Assembly (NCBI GenBank): GCA_009773645.1
Contig: WSYB01000025.1
Span: forward strand, 1-64,000
Length of the DNA: 64,000 nucleotides
Reading direction: 5' to 3'
Origin: Geobacteraceae bacterium
GTDB lineage: Bacteria > Desulfobacterota > Desulfuromonadia > Geobacterales > Geobacteraceae
A program made the translations under genes and the position numbers. This document shows positions 60,877 through 64,000 of this stretch, piece by piece. The stretch's first letter is position 1. Each line of letters begins with the position of its first letter. The notes beneath the pieces were generated by a model. The model did no database searches. It was given only the letters and a program-made list of their open reading frames with translations, and was not told the DNA's origin.

Positions 60877-60944
60877 GGCCCGAGGCGCTGGGCGTTGGGC
60901 GCTAGGTAAATCCTAGAACCTAGAGCCTGGCGCCTAGAGCCTGG
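60877..60944. repeat. heptameric repeat cluster 3 (inverted arms)
   Basis: Left arm GCGCTGG GCGTTGG GCGCTAGG and right arm CCTAGAA CCTAGAG CCTGGCG CCTAGAG CCTGG: 7-base period with opposite orientation, enough for a long hairpin between hemA and hemC. Confidence 0.8.
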
Positions 60945-60948
60945 TTTA

Positions 60949-62250
60949 TTATTCCTCCAGTTCCCCCACTTCCTCTTCCGGCGGCGCCGTCTCCAGGTCG
61001 AACAGATTGCGCAGGGCGTCCACGTAGAGGTCGGCGCGCCCCCCCTGGCCAGTCTGTTTCAGGACGCTGGTGGGGGGATGGAGCAGCTTGTTGATGATGG
61101 CGGAGGTCAGGGCCTCCAGCCGCTTCTGCTCTTCCGGTGTCAGGTCCTTCCAGTTGGCCAGGGTCTTGGCCAGCTCGGCCTGGCGTGTCTCCTCGAACCT
61201 GGAACGCAGCGCTACAATGGTCGGCGTGATGTCCAGCGAGGAGAGCCATTTGAAGAACTGGCCGATCTCCTGGCTTACGATATCCTCCGCTTTTTTTGCC
61301 TCTTCCGCCCGCTGCTGGAGGTTGCTCGCCACCACTTCCTGGAGATCGTCGACGGTGTAAAGATAAACGTTCTCCACATCGTTGACCTTCGGGTCGATGT
61401 CGCGCGGCACGGCGATGTCGATGAAGAACATCGGTTTCAGCTTCCTGCGGCGCATCACATTTTCCACATCCCTGGGGCCGATGATAAAGTGGGGGGCGCC
61501 GGTTGAGGAGAGGACGATGTCGGCCTTGTGCAGGTAATCGAAGAGGTCGTCGAAGCGTACCGCCTTGCCGTCAAATTCCTCGGCCAGTTTTTCGGCCCGC
61601 TCGAAGGTCCGGTTGGTGACCATGACGCCGCGCGCGCCGTTGTTGAGGAAATGCTTGGCGGCCAATTCGCACATCTCGCCGGCGCCGATGAGCATGACGG
61701 TCTTGTCGGAGAGGTCGTCGAATATCTTTTTTGCCAGCTCTACGGCAGCAAAGGCGACGGATACGGCCGAAGAGGCGATTTTGGTTTCGGTGCGCACCCG
61801 TTTGGCCACGGAGAAGGCCTTGTGGAGAAAACGGTTCAGGATGATGCCGGAGGTCTTGTATTCTGCTGCATAGCCGTAGGCCGTCTTGATCTGCCCCAGT
61901 ATCTGCGGCTCCCCCACCACCATGGAGTCGAGACTGGCGGACACGCGGAATACGTGGCGGATTGCGGCCTCGCCGTGGTGAGTGTAAAGGTGCGGCTCCA
62001 GGGTTTCCAGGGGGATATGGTGGTAGTCGGCCAGGAAGCGCTTCAACCTCGCCATTCCCCCTGCGATGTCACGGGAGGTGGCGTAAACTTCCACCCTGTT
62101 GCAGGTGGAGACGATCACCGCTTCGGTGATGTCAGGGAGCGAGACAAGGGCCTGTAAGGGCTTTTCCATCTGGTTCGGGGCAAAGGCCACCTTTTCTCGT
62201 ATTTCTACGGAGGCCGTCTTGTGTGAGAGCCCCACTACTACGATATTCAT
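60949..62250 (-). CDS. hemA: glutamyl-tRNA reductase
   Basis: 433 residues. It reduces glutamyl-tRNA to glutamate-1-semialdehyde, the committed step of C5 heme synthesis. The nucleophilic cysteine is in [11 protein letters not shown]. The NADPH site is [17 protein letters not shown], and [20 protein letters not shown] follows. The C-terminal dimerisation helices end in an acidic tail. Its upstream 25 bases adjoin the repeat-derived end of ccsA, so the ribosome site region is short and contains repeat sequence next to it. Confidence 0.96.
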   Translation of the reverse strand: MNIVVVGLSHKTASVEIREKVAFAPNQMEKPLQALVSLPDITEAVIVSTCNRVEVYATSRDIAGGMARLKRFLADYHHIPLETLEPHLYTHHGEAAIRHVFRVSASLDSMVVGEPQILGQIKTAYGYAAEYKTSGIILNRFLHKAFSVAKRVRTETKIASSAVSVAFAAVELAKKIFDDLSDKTVMLIGAGEMCELAAKHFLNNGARGVMVTNRTFERAEKLAEEFDGKAVRFDDLFDYLHKADIVLSSTGAPHFIIGPRDVENVMRRRKLKPMFFIDIAVPRDIDPKVNDVENVYLYTVDDLQEVVASNLQQRAEEAKKAEDIVSQEIGQFFKWLSSLDITPTIVALRSRFEETRQAELAKTLANWKDLTPEEQKRLEALTSAIINKLLHPPTSVLKQTGQGGRADLYVDALRNLFDLETAPPEEEVGELEE

Positions 62251-62275
62251 GTGTTGTCAGCCTCTTTTCAACTAT

Positions 62276-63178
62276 TTAGTTTCCATCCGGAAAGTCCGGA
62301 TGAGAAACTATTGGTTTCCAGATAGGAAACGAGGATTTTTTTGTCCTGGCAAGGAAATCAAGGGATTGCGCGGAGTGCAGCCCCGGCAGTAAAAGGTTCA
62401 CGCCGATAAAGGTGAAAAGCAGCACGAAAAAACCGATAATGGCCAGAATGGCGGCCTTTTTCCCCCGCCAGCCGGTGGTCAGCCTACCATGGAGCAGGGC
62501 GGCATAGACAAACCAGGTGATGAGCGACCACGTTTCCTTGGGGTCCCAGCTCCAGTAGGTCCCCCAGGCGGTTTCGGCCCAGATCGCACCGGAGATGATG
62601 GCGAGGGTGAGGAGTGGAAAGCCGAAGGTCAGGCAGCGGTAATTGATATCATCCAGCTTGTCGAGCGACGGGAGCTTCTGGTACATGGCCCCCAGTTTCT
62701 TGCTCTTCAGGAAATGTTCCTGAATCAGATACATGATGGCGGCGCCGAAAGCCACCGCAAAGGTGGCATAGCCGAAAAAAGCCACAGTGGTGTGCACCGC
62801 CAGCCATTTGCTTTTCAGCGCCGGGTTGAGGGGCGTGATGGCCGTGGGAAAGATGGTCGAGACAAGCATAAGGATCAACGCCACCGGTGTGACGAAGGAG
62901 CCGAGGATGAACACCTTGTATTTACGCTCAATAATGATGAACACGCCGACAATGGAGAGGCTGAAAAAGGAGAGCGATTCATGCAGATTGGTTATGGGGG
63001 TGCGCCCCGCTTCCAGGTAGCGGTCGAGGGTGAATGCGCAATGGAGCAGAAAACCGGCGGTAATGAGCCAGCGGGAGGCCTGGCCGAGCGTTTCGCGGGG
63101 CTTTATCAGATAGGCCAGATAGGCGACGGTGGCCACGAAATAGATGCCCAGGGTAGAATAAAAAAGCACGGCGTTCAT
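62276..63178 (-). CDS. ccsA: CcsA/ResC-type cytochrome c assembly protein, with repeat-derived tail
   Basis: 300 residues with about eight membrane helices. The heme-handling tryptophan-rich motif is WGTYWSWDPKETWSLITW, and conserved histidines are seen in LHCAFTLDRY, AVHTTVAFFGY and ALLHGRL. With its partner (ResB, not in the window) it carries heme out of the cytoplasm and attaches it to CXXCH proteins. The natural family ending GVNLLLPGLHS is followed by 30 or so residues (AQSLDFLARTKKSS and on) that are encoded by a dispersed repeat. The ATG overlaps the upstream gene's stop as ATGA, so they are coupled. Confidence 0.9.
   Translation of the reverse strand: MNAVLFYSTLGIYFVATVAYLAYLIKPRETLGQASRWLITAGFLLHCAFTLDRYLEAGRTPITNLHESLSFFSLSIVGVFIIIERKYKVFILGSFVTPVALILMLVSTIFPTAITPLNPALKSKWLAVHTTVAFFGYATFAVAFGAAIMYLIQEHFLKSKKLGAMYQKLPSLDKLDDINYRCLTFGFPLLTLAIISGAIWAETAWGTYWSWDPKETWSLITWFVYAALLHGRLTTGWRGKKAAILAIIGFFVLLFTFIGVNLLLPGLHSAQSLDFLARTKKSSFPIWKPIVSHPDFPDGN
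62277..62375 (+). repeat. GTTTCC/GGAAAC palindromic element, copy 3 (inside the end of ccsA)
   Basis: TAGTTTCCATCCGGAAAGTC, GATGAGAAACTATTGG, GTTTCCAGATAGGAAAC and TTTTGTCCTGGCAAGGAAAT match copies 1 and 2; the stem-loop half is missing. Read on the minus strand it supplies the last codons and the stop of the ccsA gene. Confidence 0.88.
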
Positions 63179-63849
63179 TCGGTATCCTTTCCTTTCACCC
63201 CCAGCTCGGCCAGGGTGAACCCCGGACCGAAAAGCTTCAGGAGAAGGTGGTCTATTTCAACGGTGGAACGGTTCTTAACGAGCACCGGCAGGTTGTGTCC
63301 GACGAGCTCGCATAAAAGCTTCCTATTGTAAGCGTTGTTCCCCTTTTCAGTCAACAGCTTTTCACGTACGGCGCCCAGAAGCTCTAGCGCAGCCCCATAT
63401 TCCGGCCCAAAAAGGCCTTCCAGCTCTTCCCGGATTTTCCGGGAGAGGAGCGGGAATTTACCGCCGGTGGATACGGTGATGAGGAGTTCCCCTCTGGCAA
63501 TCACGGAAGGCGACGTGAAGTCGCTTATTTCCGGGGCGTCGGCGATGTTGGCGGGGATGCCTGCGGCCTTCGCCTCTGCCGCCGCCGCCCGGTTGGTTGC
63601 ATGGTCGTCGGTGGCGGCAAAGACGAGAAACGCGTCGGCAAGGTCGCCTGCCTTATACTCCCTGGCCAGGTGCACGATGCTCCCTTGGGCGTGGAGATCC
63701 CGCAGGCCGTTCACAAGGTCGGGAGCGATCACCGTCACCTGCGCCCCGGCTTGAATCAATGAGAGGCATTTGCGTTCGGCGACGCTTCCCCCGCCGATAA
63801 TCACTGCGCGTTTGCCGCGGATATTGAGATTTATGGGGAAATACCGCAT
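63175..63849 (-). CDS. precorrin-2 dehydrogenase / siroheme synthase N-terminal type
   Basis: 224 residues. NAD-binding KRAVIIGGGSVAERKCLSLI at the N terminus and FTSPSVIARGELLITVSTGG with KFPLLSRKIREELE match the CysG-N/Met8/SirC family. It oxidises precorrin-2 to sirohydrochlorin and may add iron. Together with the CobA domain at 58-59.6 kb it makes siroheme. The start at 63849 is the first family-consistent ATG; a longer frame upstream to 63924 crosses the promoter. It is the first gene of the cluster. Confidence 0.92.
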   Translation of the reverse strand: MRYFPINLNIRGKRAVIIGGGSVAERKCLSLIQAGAQVTVIAPDLVNGLRDLHAQGSIVHLAREYKAGDLADAFLVFAATDDHATNRAAAAEAKAAGIPANIADAPEISDFTSPSVIARGELLITVSTGGKFPLLSRKIREELEGLFGPEYGAALELLGAVREKLLTEKGNNAYNRKLLCELVGHNLPVLVKNRSTVEIDHLLLKLFGPGFTLAELGVKGKDTE

Positions 63850-63928
63850 GGCGTCTTTACGTGATGGTAATTTGTGCTTTCTTTGAGAAATCACGGACTG
63901 CCGACTAGCTACGCAGAAATACAAAAAA

Positions 63929-63960
63929 TACTATATCACTTACCCGCGAGTGTCTGTCAA
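63929..63960 (-). promoter_or_regulatory. promoter of the heme/siroheme cluster
   Basis: On the minus strand TTGACA (63960-63955) is followed at 17-19 bases by GATATAGTAT, a good sigma70-type pair about 75 bases before the first start codon. Confidence 0.6.
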
Positions 63961-63972
63961 CAGTTATCAAGC

Positions 63973-63998
63973 ATTCACCAGAGGCATTTATGGTGAAT
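63973..63998. promoter_or_regulatory. inverted repeat upstream of the heme cluster promoter
   Basis: ATTCACCA - GAGGCATTTA - TGGTGAAT, an 8-base perfect repeat centred about 25 bases upstream of the -35 box; a candidate activator or repressor site, or the terminator stem of a gene beyond the window. Confidence 0.4.
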
Positions 63999-64000
63999 CG

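Noticed and set aside
1-64000. CRISPR array or cas genes
   Set aside because: No regularly spaced 25-40 bp direct repeats with unique spacers were seen; the periodic clusters have a 7-base or 9-base period.

Overview
The window reads as a chromosomal segment of a GC-rich, cytochrome-rich deltaproteobacterium of the Geobacter/Geotalea type (Desulfuromonadales). The evidence is a 16-17-heme periplasmic cytochrome c, a hemA-hemC-cobA/hemD-hemB heme block beside a CcsA/ResC-type cytochrome c assembly gene, several c-di-GMP proteins, a SMUG1-type DNA glycosylase, DUF1847 and YkgJ cysteine-cluster proteins and many Gly-rich lipoproteins. The genus is an inference; no rRNA gene is present.

Layout. 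0-4.5 kb is an accessory, partly decayed region: an AT-rich pair on the minus strand (a Hint-domain protein followed by a LamG-like protein that runs off the left edge), a four-helix-bundle gene with an in-frame stop, and scraps of a DUF4143 ATPase and an IS3 transposase. 4.6-26.3 kb is mostly host backbone: multiheme cytochrome, membrane diguanylate cyclase, MATE exporter, VOC protein, threonine aldolase, MsrA, DUF2288, DUF1847, two large secreted beta-helix/choice-of-anchor proteins, pterin dehydratase, lipoproteins, Nudix hydrolase, a lipoprotein metalloprotease, YceH, a CACHE-PAS histidine kinase and SrkA. 26.5-42.4 kb is a second accessory region resembling a worn defence island: an intact DUF4143 ATPase, a frameshifted AlbA_2 gene, a truncated type I restriction gene (hsdR), a wHTH scrap, a SEC-C gene with a downstream partner, and one AT-rich 2085-residue protein with a Mrr-like nuclease N terminus, repeat-helix body and a PIN-like domain. 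It ends at tRNA-Phe(GAA). 42.6-56.9 kb is backbone again: EfpL/YeiP, S4 protein, SMUG1, L-2-hydroxyglutarate oxidase, response regulator, macro-like protein, PilZ, PAS-GGDEF-EAL, RhlE-type helicase, two near-identical cold shock genes, CoA-binding protein, GH15, DOPA-dioxygenase family and an MBL hydrolase. 57-64 kb is the minus-strand heme/siroheme/cytochrome assembly cluster.

How genes work together. The right-hand cluster takes glutamyl-tRNA to uroporphyrinogen III (HemA, HemB, HemC, HemD), branches to siroheme (CobA domain plus the precorrin-2 dehydrogenase) and attaches heme to apocytochromes (CcsA/ResC), matching the demand set by the multiheme cytochrome at 4.6 kb. Two enzymes with the same six-helix membrane sensor (6.3 kb and 47.2 kb) make or break c-di-GMP, and a PilZ receptor lies beside the second.

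The most striking non-gene signals are (i) a palindrome-rich GTTTCC/GGAAAC element in four copies, each abutting the 3' end of a gene and in one case supplying the last codons of ccsA; (ii) three intergenic clusters of 7-bp-period repeats arranged as inverted arms; (iii) a heme cluster with a different repeat at nearly every gene junction; and (iv) a lipoprotein-signal-like segment inserted inside an FN3 domain. The best candidate for an undescribed system is the 2085-residue protein at 36.1-42.4 kb. No CRISPR array, rRNA gene or complete transposase was found.
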